A stretch of 64,000 bases of DNA from Microbacterium kyungheense (GTDB lineage Bacteria > Actinomycetota > Actinomycetes > Actinomycetales > Microbacteriaceae): positions 62,001-126,000 of the forward strand of contig NZ_VFPE01000004.1 of NCBI RefSeq assembly GCF_006783905.1, read 5' to 3'. The notes beneath the pieces were generated by a model. The model did no database searches. It was not told where the DNA came from and was given only the letters and a program-made list of their open reading frames with translations. This document shows, piece by piece, positions 8,394 to 17,577 of the stretch. Every line of letters begins with the position of its first letter. Position 1 is the stretch's first letter. The position numbers were made by a program, and so were the translations under genes.

Positions 8394-9645
8394 CCCCCTC
8401 GCCGTCAAGACGCTCGCGGACGAGGCATCCGCTCTCGATGCGGCCGACCCACTGCGCGATCGACGCGACCTTTTCGTCGGCGCCGAGACATCCCTCGTCT
8501 ACTTCGACGGCAACTCCCTCGGGCGGCCGCTGCAGGCGACGGCCGGACGTCTCGCGCGGTTCGTGCAGGAGGAGTGGGGCGGCCGCCTCATCCGCGGCTG
8601 GGACGAATCGTGGATGCAGCTGCCGTTCGACATCGGCGACGCACTCGGCCGCACCGCCCTCGGTGCGGCGCCGGGCCAGACGGTGATCGGCGACTCGACC
8701 ACCGTGCTGCTGTACAAGCTCGTGCGCGCCGCGTTCGACGCCGCCGTGGCCGCCGACCCCGCCCGCGTCGAGATCGTGGTCGACCGGGACAACTTCCCCA
8801 CCGACCGCTATATCGTCGAGGGCATCGCGGCCGAGCGCGGCGGGCGCGTGCGCTGGGTCGAGGCCCCGCTGGACGCGGGGGTGGACGCCGACGCGCTGCG
8901 CTCCGCCGTCGGGCCGGCGACCGCGGTCGTCGTGCTGTCGCACGTCGCGTACCGCTCCGGATACCTCGCGGATGCCGCGGCCCTCACCCGCATCGCGCAC
9001 GACGCCGGCGCGCTCATCGTGTGGGACCTGTGCCACTCCGCCGGTTCGGTGCCCGTGCAGGCCGACGCGTGGGAGTTCGACCTCGCCGTCGGGTGCACCT
9101 ACAAGTACCTCAACGGGGGTCCCGGGTCGCCGGCCTTCGCGTACCTGGCCACGCGGCTGCAGGATCGCCTCGCGCAGCCGATCCAGGGCTGGATGGGCGC
9201 CGACGACGTGTTCGCGATGGGGCCGGCCTACCGACCCGCGCACGGGATGCGCCGGTTTCTCTCGGGCACGCCGCCGATCGTCGGCATGCTGGCGATGCAG
9301 GACACGCTCGCGCTGCTGGACGAGGTCGGGATCGAGGCGGTGCGCGACAAGTCCGTGGCGCTCACGTCGTTCGCGGTCCGCGTGGCCGACGCGCAGCTCG
9401 CCCCGCTCGGCGTCACCGTGGCGTCGCCGCGCGACCCGTCGGCGCGCGGCGGGCACGTGACCCTGTCGCATCCCGCGATGCGCGCCGTGACCGCACGGCT
9501 GTGGACGCAGGACGTCATCCCCGACTACCGCGACCCGGGCGGCCTGCGCATCGGCCTGTCGCCGCTGTCGACGTCGTTCGCCGAGACCCTCGCCGGGCTG
9601 GAATCGGTCGCGGTGGCGGTGTCAGCTGCGCAAGCGGAAGCCTGA
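8380..9645 (+). CDS. kynU: Kynureninase
   Basis: A 421-residue PLP enzyme of aminotransferase fold that cleaves kynurenine to anthranilate and alanine. Seen in the sequence: YFDGNSLGRPL at the N-terminus, GDSTTVLLYKL, IVWDLCHSAGSVP with the PLP-pyridine Asp216, and GCTYKYLNGGPGS with the Schiff-base Lys242. The C-terminal PDYRDPGGLRIGLSPL also fits the family. ATG 8380 lies inside the end of the amidohydrolase gene and is preceded by GAGGAG. With the upstream genes it completes tryptophan to anthranilate; no anthranilate degradation or NAD synthesis gene follows, so the fate of anthranilate is not shown here. Confidence 0.96.
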   Translation: MTSADPLAVKTLADEASALDAADPLRDRRDLFVGAETSLVYFDGNSLGRPLQATAGRLARFVQEEWGGRLIRGWDESWMQLPFDIGDALGRTALGAAPGQTVIGDSTTVLLYKLVRAAFDAAVAADPARVEIVVDRDNFPTDRYIVEGIAAERGGRVRWVEAPLDAGVDADALRSAVGPATAVVVLSHVAYRSGYLADAAALTRIAHDAGALIVWDLCHSAGSVPVQADAWEFDLAVGCTYKYLNGGPGSPAFAYLATRLQDRLAQPIQGWMGADDVFAMGPAYRPAHGMRRFLSGTPPIVGMLAMQDTLALLDEVGIEAVRDKSVALTSFAVRVADAQLAPLGVTVASPRDPSARGGHVTLSHPAMRAVTARLWTQDVIPDYRDPGGLRIGLSPLSTSFAETLAGLESVAVAVSAAQAEA

Positions 9646-9686
9646 TCCGCGGCTCCGGCGATTGCCAGGGAACCGTCGTCGCTTGA

Positions 9687-10877
9687 TCAACGATGGCCGG
9701 GCGCGGCCGTAAGCCACGCCTCGCGGATCACGGCGACGGTGTCGTCGATGCCGAACCGCGCGCCGGCAACGGCGCGGGCCGCGCGTGCGCGCTGCGCAGC
9801 GGCATCCGGATCCTGCAGGACGAGCGTGATGCCCGTCGCGAGAGCAGATGCGTCGCCTGGCCGCACAAGCACGCCGAGTTCTGTCGTGCGAACCGGGGCC
9901 GGTGCGTCCTCCCGCCCTCCGTCGGGCACGAGCATCTCGCGAACGCCGCCCGCGTCGGAGGCGACGACGGGGATGCCGGCGGCCATCGCCTCAGCGACCA
10001 CCTGGCCGAACGGCTCGGGTACGGGCGACGCGTGGACCAGCACCGTCGATGCGCGCAGCTCGGCACCGGGGTCGGACACCCAGCCCGTGAATATGACGCT
10101 GCTGTCCAGGCCGAGCCGTTCGGCGAGCGCGGGCAGGGCGTCCGCGTACTCCTGCTCGGCGAACAGTGCAGCCCCGACGATCCGGAAGCGCACGTCCGGC
10201 CGGGTCTGGGCGAGCGCCGCAGCCGCCTCGAGGAACTCCCGCTGACCTTTCGTCGGACTGATCCGGCCGATCACCGTCACGACGGGATGGTGCACGTCGG
10301 GCTCGGCGACCTCGAACGCCTCGGGAGGCAGACCCGGGTAGGCGATCACTGCCTTGCGCCGGGCGCGCGAAGGCAGCGTGTCCCGCGTGGCCTCGGAGTT
10401 GACGACGATGCGTCGCGGCCCCGCGAGCGCGAGGACACGCATGAGCCGGACGAGTGGACCGGGCAGGTAGTCACGGGCCAGTCGGTCGTGCAGGTGCCAC
10501 ACCCACCGCCGACCCGCGAGCGGCGCCGCGAGCGACACGAGCACCGCCGACTTCAGCGAGTTCGCGACGACGAGGTCGCACTGCGAACCACGGATCCCGC
10601 GCACGAGGCGCGGGACGAACCCGAGGGTCGCCGCAGCGGTGCGAAGCGCAGTGACCGGGCTCAGGACGCGGTCGCGCGACGTCCGGTTCGTGTGCGAGTC
10701 CAAACTCAGGATCGCCGTCGTGATGCCCGCGGAGGTCAGGCGTTCGCGGAACGGGCCGTCCTCGAACAGGAGCGCCCGCACGGTGAGGTCGGCCTCGCCG
10801 ATCCGTTGGGCGACGCGGAGCAATGCGGATTCCGCGCCGCCCTCTTGTGCAGTGTGATCCACGACAAGCACTCGCAC
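9687..10877 (-). CDS. GT4-family glycosyltransferase
   Basis: A 396-residue GT-B protein. It begins RVLVVDHTAQEGGAESALLR, with the glycine-rich acceptor loop, and has VVTVIGRISPTKGQREFLEAA plus VPEPFGQVVAEAMAAGIPVVA, the E-x7-E donor site. The frame is open back to 11015, but that extension is arginine-rich and would overlap the divergent symporter start; GTG 10877, with GGAGGGG upstream, is the better start. It is a single-gene unit, convergent with kynU. It probably transfers a sugar to a lipid or polysaccharide acceptor at the membrane; specificity is unknown. Confidence 0.86.
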   Translation of the reverse strand: MRVLVVDHTAQEGGAESALLRVAQRIGEADLTVRALLFEDGPFRERLTSAGITTAILSLDSHTNRTSRDRVLSPVTALRTAAATLGFVPRLVRGIRGSQCDLVVANSLKSAVLVSLAAPLAGRRWVWHLHDRLARDYLPGPLVRLMRVLALAGPRRIVVNSEATRDTLPSRARRKAVIAYPGLPPEAFEVAEPDVHHPVVTVIGRISPTKGQREFLEAAAALAQTRPDVRFRIVGAALFAEQEYADALPALAERLGLDSSVIFTGWVSDPGAELRASTVLVHASPVPEPFGQVVAEAMAAGIPVVASDAGGVREMLVPDGGREDAPAPVRTTELGVLVRPGDASALATGITLVLQDPDAAAQRARAARAVAGARFGIDDTVAVIREAWLTAAPGHR

Positions 10878-10963
10878 GGCCGACGCCACCCCTCCCGCGC
10901 GCTCGCGCGCGCCTCGCTCCGACCATACGGCCTGTGCGCCCCGCGGCGCCTCGAGGGCTGACC

Positions 10964-10969
10964 TACACT
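10964..10969 (+). promoter_or_regulatory. -10 box of symporter gene (leaderless)
   Basis: TACACT ends six bases before ATG 10976. This argues against the longer frame that opens at 10823. Confidence 0.5.
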
Positions 10970-10975
10970 GGCGCG

Positions 10976-12376
10976 ATGAGCAATGAGGCTCCGGCGGCAC
11001 CCGAAGCCGCGGCATCCACTTCTTCGCGCCTGGGCGCCGGGACGATCGCGCGCTACGCGACCGGGTCCCTCGGCACGGGCGGCTTCGCGACCCTGCCGGG
11101 GCTCGTCCTGACCTACTACCTCACCGACTCGCTCGGCGTCGCGGCGCTGGCGGCCGGCGCCGTCATCACGATCGCCAAGGTGTGGGACGTCATCATCGAT
11201 CCCGTCATCGGGGCGCTCACCGACCACGACCTCGCGCGGCACGGCAGCCGGCGCCGGCTGATGCTGATCGGCGCGTGCGCGCTGCCCGTGCTGTTCGCCC
11301 TGACGTTCGCCGTGCCGCCGGCGCTCGGACCGATCGCCGCCGGCATCTGGGTGCTGGTGGCCTTCACTCTCACCGCCACGGCCTTCAGCCTCTTCCAGGT
11401 GCCGTACATCGCGCTGCCCGCGGAGCTGACTCCGCGGTACGACGAGCGCACCCGGCTGCTGACCTGGCGCGTCGTGGTGCTGACGCTCGCGATCCTCCTC
11501 TTCGGGGCGGGCGGTCCGGCGCTGCGTCGCGTGTCGGACGATCCCGTCGTCGGCTATCTCGTGATGGGGATCGTGTGCGGCGTCGTCATCGGACTCGGGA
11601 TGCTGGTGTCGACGACCGTTGCGCGACGTGCGGCCGCGGCGCCGGCCGCCGCGCCCGCGACGGCGCCCGTGGGCGACAAGGCCGGGATCCGCGAGCACTA
11701 TGCCGCCGGCATCCACGCCCTCCGGCGCAGCCGGCCCTTCCGGATGCTGCTCGCCACGTTCGTGCTGCAGGCGCTCGCGACCGGACTCATGCTCGCCGGC
11801 GCGCAGTACGTGGCGACCTGGGTGCTGCACTCGGAGGCCGCGGTCGAGCTGCTGTTCGTCGCGCTCATCGCACCGGCGCTGCTGGCTGCGCCGGGCTGGG
11901 GCGTCGTCGCCCGGCGCATCGGCAAGGAGCGCACGTTCGCGATCGCGAGCGTCGTGTTCGGCGTCGCGGCGCTGTCGATCCTGGGGGTGCTGTGGGCGCC
12001 GGGCGACTGGATCTACGTCCCCGTCGGCATCGCGGGCATCGCGTACGCGGGCATGCAGTCACTCCCGATGGCGATGCTCCCCGACGTCATCTCGCACGAC
12101 GAGCGCTCGCACGGGCCAGGGCGGGCCGGCGAGTTCAGCGGCGTCTGGACGGCGGGTGAGACGGTCGGCTTCGCGCTGGGCGCGACGACGCTGTCGCTGA
12201 TCCTGGCGCTGACGGGGTACGTCTCGCGCGCCGCCGGGCAGGTCGTGGAGCAACCGGATGCCGCCGTCTCGGGCATCGTCGTCAGCTTCAGCCTGGTGCC
12301 CGCCGTGCTGATCGCGGTCAGCCTCGTGACGCTCGCCCGGTACCCGCTGCGGCGCGACGACATCGACCTGGGGTGA
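10976..12376 (+). CDS. MFS transporter, GPH (glycoside/cation symporter)-like
   Basis: A 466-residue protein with about twelve membrane helices. Residues ~20-100 hold ARYATGSLGTGGFATLPG and KVWDVIIDPVIGALTD followed by RHGSRRRLML, the loop 2-3 pattern of the glycoside-pentoside-hexuronide symporters, and the middle has VPYIALPAELTPRYDERT, another family hallmark. These carriers import sugars or related small molecules with Na+ or H+. It is followed after 140 bases by the aldehyde dehydrogenase/GMC pair, so it may import their substrate, but a separate ribosome site and possible promoter there leave this unproven. Confidence 0.85.
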   Translation: MSNEAPAAPEAAASTSSRLGAGTIARYATGSLGTGGFATLPGLVLTYYLTDSLGVAALAAGAVITIAKVWDVIIDPVIGALTDHDLARHGSRRRLMLIGACALPVLFALTFAVPPALGPIAAGIWVLVAFTLTATAFSLFQVPYIALPAELTPRYDERTRLLTWRVVVLTLAILLFGAGGPALRRVSDDPVVGYLVMGIVCGVVIGLGMLVSTTVARRAAAAPAAAPATAPVGDKAGIREHYAAGIHALRRSRPFRMLLATFVLQALATGLMLAGAQYVATWVLHSEAAVELLFVALIAPALLAAPGWGVVARRIGKERTFAIASVVFGVAALSILGVLWAPGDWIYVPVGIAGIAYAGMQSLPMAMLPDVISHDERSHGPGRAGEFSGVWTAGETVGFALGATTLSLILALTGYVSRAAGQVVEQPDAAVSGIVVSFSLVPAVLIAVSLVTLARYPLRRDDIDLG

Positions 12377-12453
12377 CACGGCGGGTGGCGGCATCCACTG
12401 ATACCGAGTCGCACCACCTCTGAAACTGCGTACCGCGCACGCGACCCGTGACG

Positions 12454-12459
12454 TAGGAT
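12454..12459 (+). promoter_or_regulatory. Possible -10 box for aldehyde dehydrogenase/GMC operon
   Basis: TAGGAT lies 57 bases before ATG 12517, leaving a short leader that contains the ribosome site GAAGGAGAG. There is no convincing -35, so this is a weak call. Confidence 0.3.
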
Positions 12460-12516
12460 GCCCGGTGACGGACTCACCCGACCCGGGTTCCGGGCACGAG
12501 TTCGAAGGAGAGCACC

Positions 12517-14295
12517 ATGGCCCCCACCTCGTCGACCCCTGCGAAGCCGCGGGCACAGAAGGCCGCGCCGAAGGATGCCGGCACCACGCTGGCGGACGAC
12601 GAGCGCACCGCCCTCGACGCCGACATCGACCGCCTCGAAGAGGGCTCGCGCGTGTGGGCCGCGCTCACGCTCGACCAGCGTGCGCGACTGCTCGGCCGGG
12701 TGCGCGACGCCGTCGGTGCGGTCGCCCAGGAGTGGGCGGACGCCGCCACGATGTCGAAGGGCCTGGAGCCCGGCCACGCGCTGTCGGGCGAGGAGTGGCT
12801 CGGCGGCCCGTACGCGATCATCGGGCTCCTCGACGCGCTGCGCGAGACGCTCGAGGCGCTGGCGAAGGGCAGGAGCCCGCTCGACGGCGTGAAGCTCGAC
12901 ACCGCACCGGGCGGGCGCCTGCGGGCGCACACGTTCCCGCTGAACGGCACCGAGCGGTTCCTGCTGTCGGGTTTCACCGGCGAGGTGTGGTTCGAGCCCG
13001 GCGTGACCGCCGTCGACGCGCGCCGCGAGGCCGGCCTCGCACAGCTGACGCCGACCGAGCCCGGTGGCGTCGGCCTCGTGCTGGGCGCCGGCAACGTCAC
13101 CTCGATCCCCGTCGCCGACGTGCTGTACGAGCTGTTCGCCCACAACCGCGTGGCGCTCCTCAAGGTCAATCCGACGCAGGACGCGCTCGTGCCCGTGTTC
13201 GAGCGGGCGCTCGCGCCGCTCATCGAGCCCGGCTTCGTGCGCATCGTCCGCGGCGGAGCCGCGACGGGCGCGTTCCTCACGTCGCATCCCCGGCTCGTGC
13301 ACGTCCACATCACCGGATCGGCTGCGACGTTCGACGCGATCGTGTGGGGCGCATCGACAGGCTCCGCGACCGAGGGGGCGACGCGCGAGACTCCGAAGCT
13401 GAAGGTGCCGATCACGGCGGAGCTGGGCGGCGTCTCGCCGATCATCGTCGTGCCCGGGCAATGGTCGGCTGCCGACCTGAAGTACCAGGCCGAGCACGTG
13501 GCCACCATGCGCCTCGTGAACGCCGGGCACAACTGCATCGCCGGCCAGGTGGTCATCGTCAGCTCGGACTGGCCGCAGCGCGCCGAGTTCCTGCACCGCC
13601 TGCACGAGGCGTACGCCGCGGCTCCCGAACGCCCGGTGTGGTACCCGCGCAGCGACGAGCGGCTCGGGGACGCAGCATCCAGCTATCCCGACGCCGCGTG
13701 GAGCGCCGACCACACGCGCGCGATCGTCGAGGTCAAGGGCGGCGACGACCCGGCGCCGGTCGAGACCATCGAGTACTTCGCGCCGATCCTCGGGGTCGTC
13801 GAGGTCGCGGGGACCGGGCAGGAGTTCCTCGACGCGGCCGTCGCCCACGCGAACGCGAAGCTCACCGGCACGCTCGGCGCCAACGTCCTCATCGATCCCG
13901 TGACGGAGGCTGCGCTCGGCGACGGCTTCGAGCGGGCGATCGCCGACCTGCGGTACGGCGACATCGCCATCAACACGTGGACGGCGTTCAACTTCCTGAC
14001 CGCACGCCTCACGTGGGGCGGGCTCCCCGGCGCGACGCTCGCCGACGTGTCGAGCGGCATCGGCGTCGTGCACAACGCGCTGCTGCTCGACCGGGTCGAG
14101 CGATCGGTCGCGCGCGGTCCGTTCCGGCCGTTCCCGCGCTCGGTGGGCAAGGGCGTGTTCACGATCCTGCCGACGCCGCCGTGGTTCGTGAGCTCGCGCA
14201 CGGGCGCCGAGGTGAGCGCAGGACTCACCCGCTACCTCGTGGACGGCAAGCTGCCCGGCCTCGTCGCGACGCTCACCAAGGCCATGCAGGCATGA
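12517..14295 (+). CDS. Aldehyde dehydrogenase family protein
   Basis: A 592-residue NAD(P)-dependent aldehyde dehydrogenase, about 100 residues longer than the usual 480-500. The general base is Glu302 in AELGGVSPII and the catalytic nucleophile is Cys340 in NAGHNCIAGQ; LVLGAGNVTSIPVADVLYELF is the cofactor-binding stretch. The extra length comes from an Ala/Lys-rich N-terminus and internal insertions, as in the long acyl-CoA-reductase-like branch. Its ATG-TGA overlaps the next gene by four bases, so the aldehyde is probably made by that oxidoreductase from an alcohol. Start chosen for the ribosome site AAGGAGAG. Substrate unknown. Confidence 0.88.
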   Translation: MAPTSSTPAKPRAQKAAPKDAGTTLADDERTALDADIDRLEEGSRVWAALTLDQRARLLGRVRDAVGAVAQEWADAATMSKGLEPGHALSGEEWLGGPYAIIGLLDALRETLEALAKGRSPLDGVKLDTAPGGRLRAHTFPLNGTERFLLSGFTGEVWFEPGVTAVDARREAGLAQLTPTEPGGVGLVLGAGNVTSIPVADVLYELFAHNRVALLKVNPTQDALVPVFERALAPLIEPGFVRIVRGGAATGAFLTSHPRLVHVHITGSAATFDAIVWGASTGSATEGATRETPKLKVPITAELGGVSPIIVVPGQWSAADLKYQAEHVATMRLVNAGHNCIAGQVVIVSSDWPQRAEFLHRLHEAYAAAPERPVWYPRSDERLGDAASSYPDAAWSADHTRAIVEVKGGDDPAPVETIEYFAPILGVVEVAGTGQEFLDAAVAHANAKLTGTLGANVLIDPVTEAALGDGFERAIADLRYGDIAINTWTAFNFLTARLTWGGLPGATLADVSSGIGVVHNALLLDRVERSVARGPFRPFPRSVGKGVFTILPTPPWFVSSRTGAEVSAGLTRYLVDGKLPGLVATLTKAMQA

Positions 14296-16028
14296 GCCGA
14301 CGCGGCGCCTCCGGACGGCGCGAGGCGTTCGGCGTCGACGGGCTCGAGGCCGACTACGTCGTCGTCGGCGCGGGCTCGGCGGGGGCCGCCCTCGCCGCCC
14401 GCCTCAGCGAGGACCCCACCGTGTCGGTGCTGCTGCTGGAGGCCGGTGCGCCCGACAAGGCACTGGAGCTGCACGTCCCCGCCGCCTTCTCGAAGCTGTT
14501 CCGCGGCGCCTACGACTGGAACTACGACACCGTCCCCCAGCCCGAGCTCGAGGGCCGCACCGTGTACTGGCCGCGCGGCAAGACCCTGGGCGGATCGTCG
14601 TCGCTCAACGCGATGATGTGGATCCGCGGTTTCGCCGCCGATTACGACGAGTGGGCGGATGCCGCCGGCCAAGGCTGGTCGTGGGACGCCCTGGTCCCCT
14701 ACTTCCGCCGCGTCGAGCGCACCGCCGACCCCGTTGATCCGACACAGGGCGTCGACGGCGCCCAGGCCGTCGAGCACCAGCGCGACCCCCGGTCGCAGAC
14801 GGCGGCGTTCCTGGCCGCCGCGCGCGAGGCGGGGCATCCCGTCACTCCCCCGAATCTGCCGGCCGGCCAGGGCTTCTCACAGACCATGGTGAGTGAGCAC
14901 CGCGGCGGTCGCGCGTCGACCGCCGACTCGTACCTGCGACCGGCGAAGCGGCGCGCGGGGCTGCGAGTGGTGACCGGCGCGCACGTGCGGCGCGTGACGT
15001 TCGCCCCTTCGGCAGGGACCGGGACGGGGAGTCCGGGCGCCGCGGTCGGCGCCGCGGTCGATGCGCCCGCGGTCGCGGGCGCTGAGCCTGTCGAACCGCG
15101 TGCCACCGGCGTGTACGTCGACATCGACGGCATCACGCGGCACATCCGGGCACGGCGCGAGGTCATCCTGTCGGGCGGCGCGATCAACACGCCGCAGCTG
15201 CTGATGCTGAGCGGCATCGGGCCGGCCGCACATCTCGCCGAGCACGGGATCGACGTCGTGGTCGACGCCCCGGACGTCGGTGCCAACCTGCAGGACCACC
15301 TGGTCGCCGGCCTGGCGCCCGCCGCCGACGCGGGCACGCTGTACGACGCCGAGAAGGCGATCGAGCTCGTGCGGTACCTGACCGGCCGGCGGGGCATGCT
15401 GAGCTCGAACGTCGGCGAGGCGTACGGGTTCGTGCGCACGCCGGTGGCGGATCGCGCCGGCATGCCGCAGGGCCTCCCCGACATCGAGATCATCTTCGCG
15501 CCCGTCCCGTACGTGGGCGAGGGGCTCGTGCCCACGCCCCGCCACGGGCTCACGGTCGGAGCGATCCTGCTGCGCCCCCGCAGTCGCGGGACCATCCGGC
15601 TCGCGTCGGCGGATCCGCTGGCTGCGCCGCTGATCGACCCCGCCTACCTCTCTGACGCCGAGGGTCTCGACGCGGCGACGATGCTCGCCGGCCTCGCCGA
15701 ATGCGAGCGCCTCCTCGACACCGACGCGATGCGCACGGTCACCACCGGCGGCTGGGTGCAGCCGGAGGGCGGCGAGCGCATGACCCCCGAGGAGCGGGCC
15801 GAGCTGTCGATGCGCCGCTACTCGCACACCCTCTACCACCCGGTGGGCACGGCGCGCATGGGGACGGATGCCGCCTCCGTCGTCGACCCCGAGCTGCGGG
15901 TGCGCGGCGTCTCCGGCCTGCGCGTGGCCGACGCGTCGGTGATGCCCACGGTGATCCGGGGCCACACCAACGCCCCCGCGATCGTCATCGGCGAGGTCGC
16001 CGCCGACCTGCTGCGCGGCCGTCGCTGA
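14292..16028 (+). CDS. GMC-family FAD alcohol oxidoreductase (choline dehydrogenase-like)
   Basis: A 578-residue GMC flavoenzyme. The Rossmann FAD site is DYVVVGAGSAGAALAARLSED, signature 1 is PRGKTLGGSSSLNAMMWIRG, signature 2 is ILSGGAINTPQLLMLSGIGP, and the C-terminal catalytic pair is in RYSHTLYHPVGTARMG and RGHTNAPAIVIGE. Such enzymes oxidise alcohols to aldehydes; pairing with the preceding aldehyde dehydrogenase makes a two-step alcohol-to-acid module. A betaine pathway (choline) is one option, but no choline uptake gene is close and other alcohols fit equally well. It overlaps the dehydrogenase gene by ATGA. Confidence 0.92.
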   Translation: MSRRGASGRREAFGVDGLEADYVVVGAGSAGAALAARLSEDPTVSVLLLEAGAPDKALELHVPAAFSKLFRGAYDWNYDTVPQPELEGRTVYWPRGKTLGGSSSLNAMMWIRGFAADYDEWADAAGQGWSWDALVPYFRRVERTADPVDPTQGVDGAQAVEHQRDPRSQTAAFLAAAREAGHPVTPPNLPAGQGFSQTMVSEHRGGRASTADSYLRPAKRRAGLRVVTGAHVRRVTFAPSAGTGTGSPGAAVGAAVDAPAVAGAEPVEPRATGVYVDIDGITRHIRARREVILSGGAINTPQLLMLSGIGPAAHLAEHGIDVVVDAPDVGANLQDHLVAGLAPAADAGTLYDAEKAIELVRYLTGRRGMLSSNVGEAYGFVRTPVADRAGMPQGLPDIEIIFAPVPYVGEGLVPTPRHGLTVGAILLRPRSRGTIRLASADPLAAPLIDPAYLSDAEGLDAATMLAGLAECERLLDTDAMRTVTTGGWVQPEGGERMTPEERAELSMRRYSHTLYHPVGTARMGTDAASVVDPELRVRGVSGLRVADASVMPTVIRGHTNAPAIVIGEVAADLLRGRR

Positions 16029-16152
16029 TCCTTCGGGGTACGGCCCCGGCCCCGGCCGTTGAGCGAGCGAGGAACGAGCGAGACGAAACGCGCCGAGCAC
16101 AAGGTCGGCCTCGGCCCCGGACCCGCCCCCGGAGCCTTTCGTCTCGCTGGTT

Positions 16153-16223
16153 CAACAGGTCAACCGCGCTTCCGCAGGAGAACCTCGCGCGAATCCTCCT
16201 GCAGACGCGCGGTTGACCTGTTG
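16153..16223. repeat. 71-bp nested palindromic element
   Basis: Outer arms 16153-16169 and 16207-16223 are a perfect 17-bp inverted repeat (CAACAGGTCAACCGCGC). A second, inner pair GCAGGAG/CTCCTGC lies at 16174-16180 and 16196-16202, with a TCGCGCGA palindrome in the loop. It sits between two convergent genes, with no tail of T residues, so it is more like a REP/MITE-type element than a plain terminator. Confidence 0.7.
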
Positions 16224-16273
16224 CACGAAGTCCGCACCGCAGTGATCGCGCCGCGGTCACGCGATACCAAGAA

Positions 16274-16305
16274 GGAGTGGATGCCGGGGCGCCGGCATCC
16301 ACTCC
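16274..16305. terminator. 14-bp stem hairpin between convergent genes
   Basis: Perfect inverted repeat built on the core GGATGCCGG/CCGGCATCC with a four-base loop. It lies 17 bases past the monooxygenase stop and serves either strand. Confidence 0.65.
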
Positions 16306-16321
16306 CCCTCTTGAGCGCGCG

Positions 16322-17560
16322 TCACGCCACCGGGACCGCCACGTCGGGCAGCGGCAGGGACGTGCCGCCCGAGAACATGCGGCGCACGAGGGGCAGCATG
16401 GCCTTCGAGAACATCACCCGGGTCATCGCGCGTGACATGGCGGCCTCGAACTTCGTGGCCGGCACCATGCGCTTGATGCCGCCGCCCGGGATCTCTTTGC
16501 CCTTCTCGGCGAACGGCGCGATATCGGCCGAGTAGCGACGCAGCGCACCGGGGGCGTCGTCGGGCGTCGCGGCGATCCGCGCCGCCAGCAGGTACGCCCC
16601 GATGAGCGCGGTGGCCGTTCCCTGTCCGGTCATGGGCGAGCCGCACGACGCGGCGTCGCCCAGCAGCACGACGCGACCGTTCGCGACATCCGGAACGTCG
16701 ATGCGGACGAGCTCGTCGAAGTACAGATCGGATGCCGCACCCAGCGCCTCGAGGACGACCGGGGCGTGCCATCCCGCACCGGCGATCCGCTCGCGGATCA
16801 GCGCCTCCTGCGCGGTCCGGTCGCCGCGCAGCGACGGGTCGCGGTCCATGCGGAAGGTGAGGATGGCCTTGGACGTCGCGGGGTCGAGGTCGGGACGGAT
16901 GCCGAAGGTGGCACCGGGCACGAACCGCATCGCGAACCAGTTCTCTTCGAGGTCGACCGGCGTCGGCATCGTGAAGAACGCCGCGTACCCGCCCAGGTAG
17001 GTGGCGAACTGCTCCTCGGGCCCGAACGCGAGACGCCGAGTGAGCGAGTGCACGCCGTCCGCGCCGACCACGATGTCGAAGCGGCCGGAAGCTGCGTGCT
17101 CGAACTCGGCGTCGACGCCGGTCGCATCCTGCGTCAGGGCCGTCAGGCGGTCGCCGAAGCGCAGATCGAGCAGGCCGGGAGCGGCGTCGGCGGCGGTGCG
17201 GAGTGCGTCGAGCAGCACCTGTGCGAGGTCGCCGCGGGCGATCTCGATCTCGGCCACCGCGCCCTCGCCGTCGAAGTCGGCCATCGACATGCGGCCGAAC
17301 ACCCTGCCCTCGCCATCGACGTACGACATGCCCTCCTCGTGGACGCGGTAGCGGTCGATGTCGGCCATGATCCCGAGGCGCTCGGCGACCTCGCGGCTCG
17401 CGCCGCGCAGGTCGACCGCCTGCCCGCCGGGCCGCGGGGCCGCGGCCCGCTCCACGATCGTGGTGTGGACGCCCGAGCGGACGAGCTGCAGGGCGAGGGC
17501 GAGGCCGGCGATGCCGGCGCCGGAGACGAGGACCCGGGGCGTGCGGTCGAAGTCGTTCAT
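16322..17560 (-). CDS. FAD-dependent aromatic-type monooxygenase
   Basis: A 412-residue class A flavoprotein monooxygenase. VLVSGAGIAGLALALQL is the dinucleotide-binding fold, DIVVGADGVHSLTRR is the DG motif, and GRVVLLGDAASCGSPMTGQGTATALIGAY is the GD motif. Relatives include TetX-like and hydroxybenzoate hydroxylase-like enzymes, which use NAD(P)H and O2 on small molecules. It is transcribed away from a TetR regulator with palindromic operators between, the usual layout of an inducible detoxification or catabolic gene. An upstream ATG at 17596 lies inside an operator, so the ATG at 17560 is preferred. Confidence 0.9.
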   Translation of the reverse strand: MNDFDRTPRVLVSGAGIAGLALALQLVRSGVHTTIVERAAAPRPGGQAVDLRGASREVAERLGIMADIDRYRVHEEGMSYVDGEGRVFGRMSMADFDGEGAVAEIEIARGDLAQVLLDALRTAADAAPGLLDLRFGDRLTALTQDATGVDAEFEHAASGRFDIVVGADGVHSLTRRLAFGPEEQFATYLGGYAAFFTMPTPVDLEENWFAMRFVPGATFGIRPDLDPATSKAILTFRMDRDPSLRGDRTAQEALIRERIAGAGWHAPVVLEALGAASDLYFDELVRIDVPDVANGRVVLLGDAASCGSPMTGQGTATALIGAYLLAARIAATPDDAPGALRRYSADIAPFAEKGKEIPGGGIKRMVPATKFEAAMSRAMTRVMFSKAMLPLVRRMFSGGTSLPLPDVAVPVA

Positions 17561-17577
17561 GAGGCATCCAATCTCTA

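Noticed and set aside
12465..16028. A single 1,187-residue aldehyde dehydrogenase-GMC fusion
   Set aside because: The long frame is only the GMC frame extended backwards antisense-like through the dehydrogenase; the two genes are in different frames joined by ATGA.
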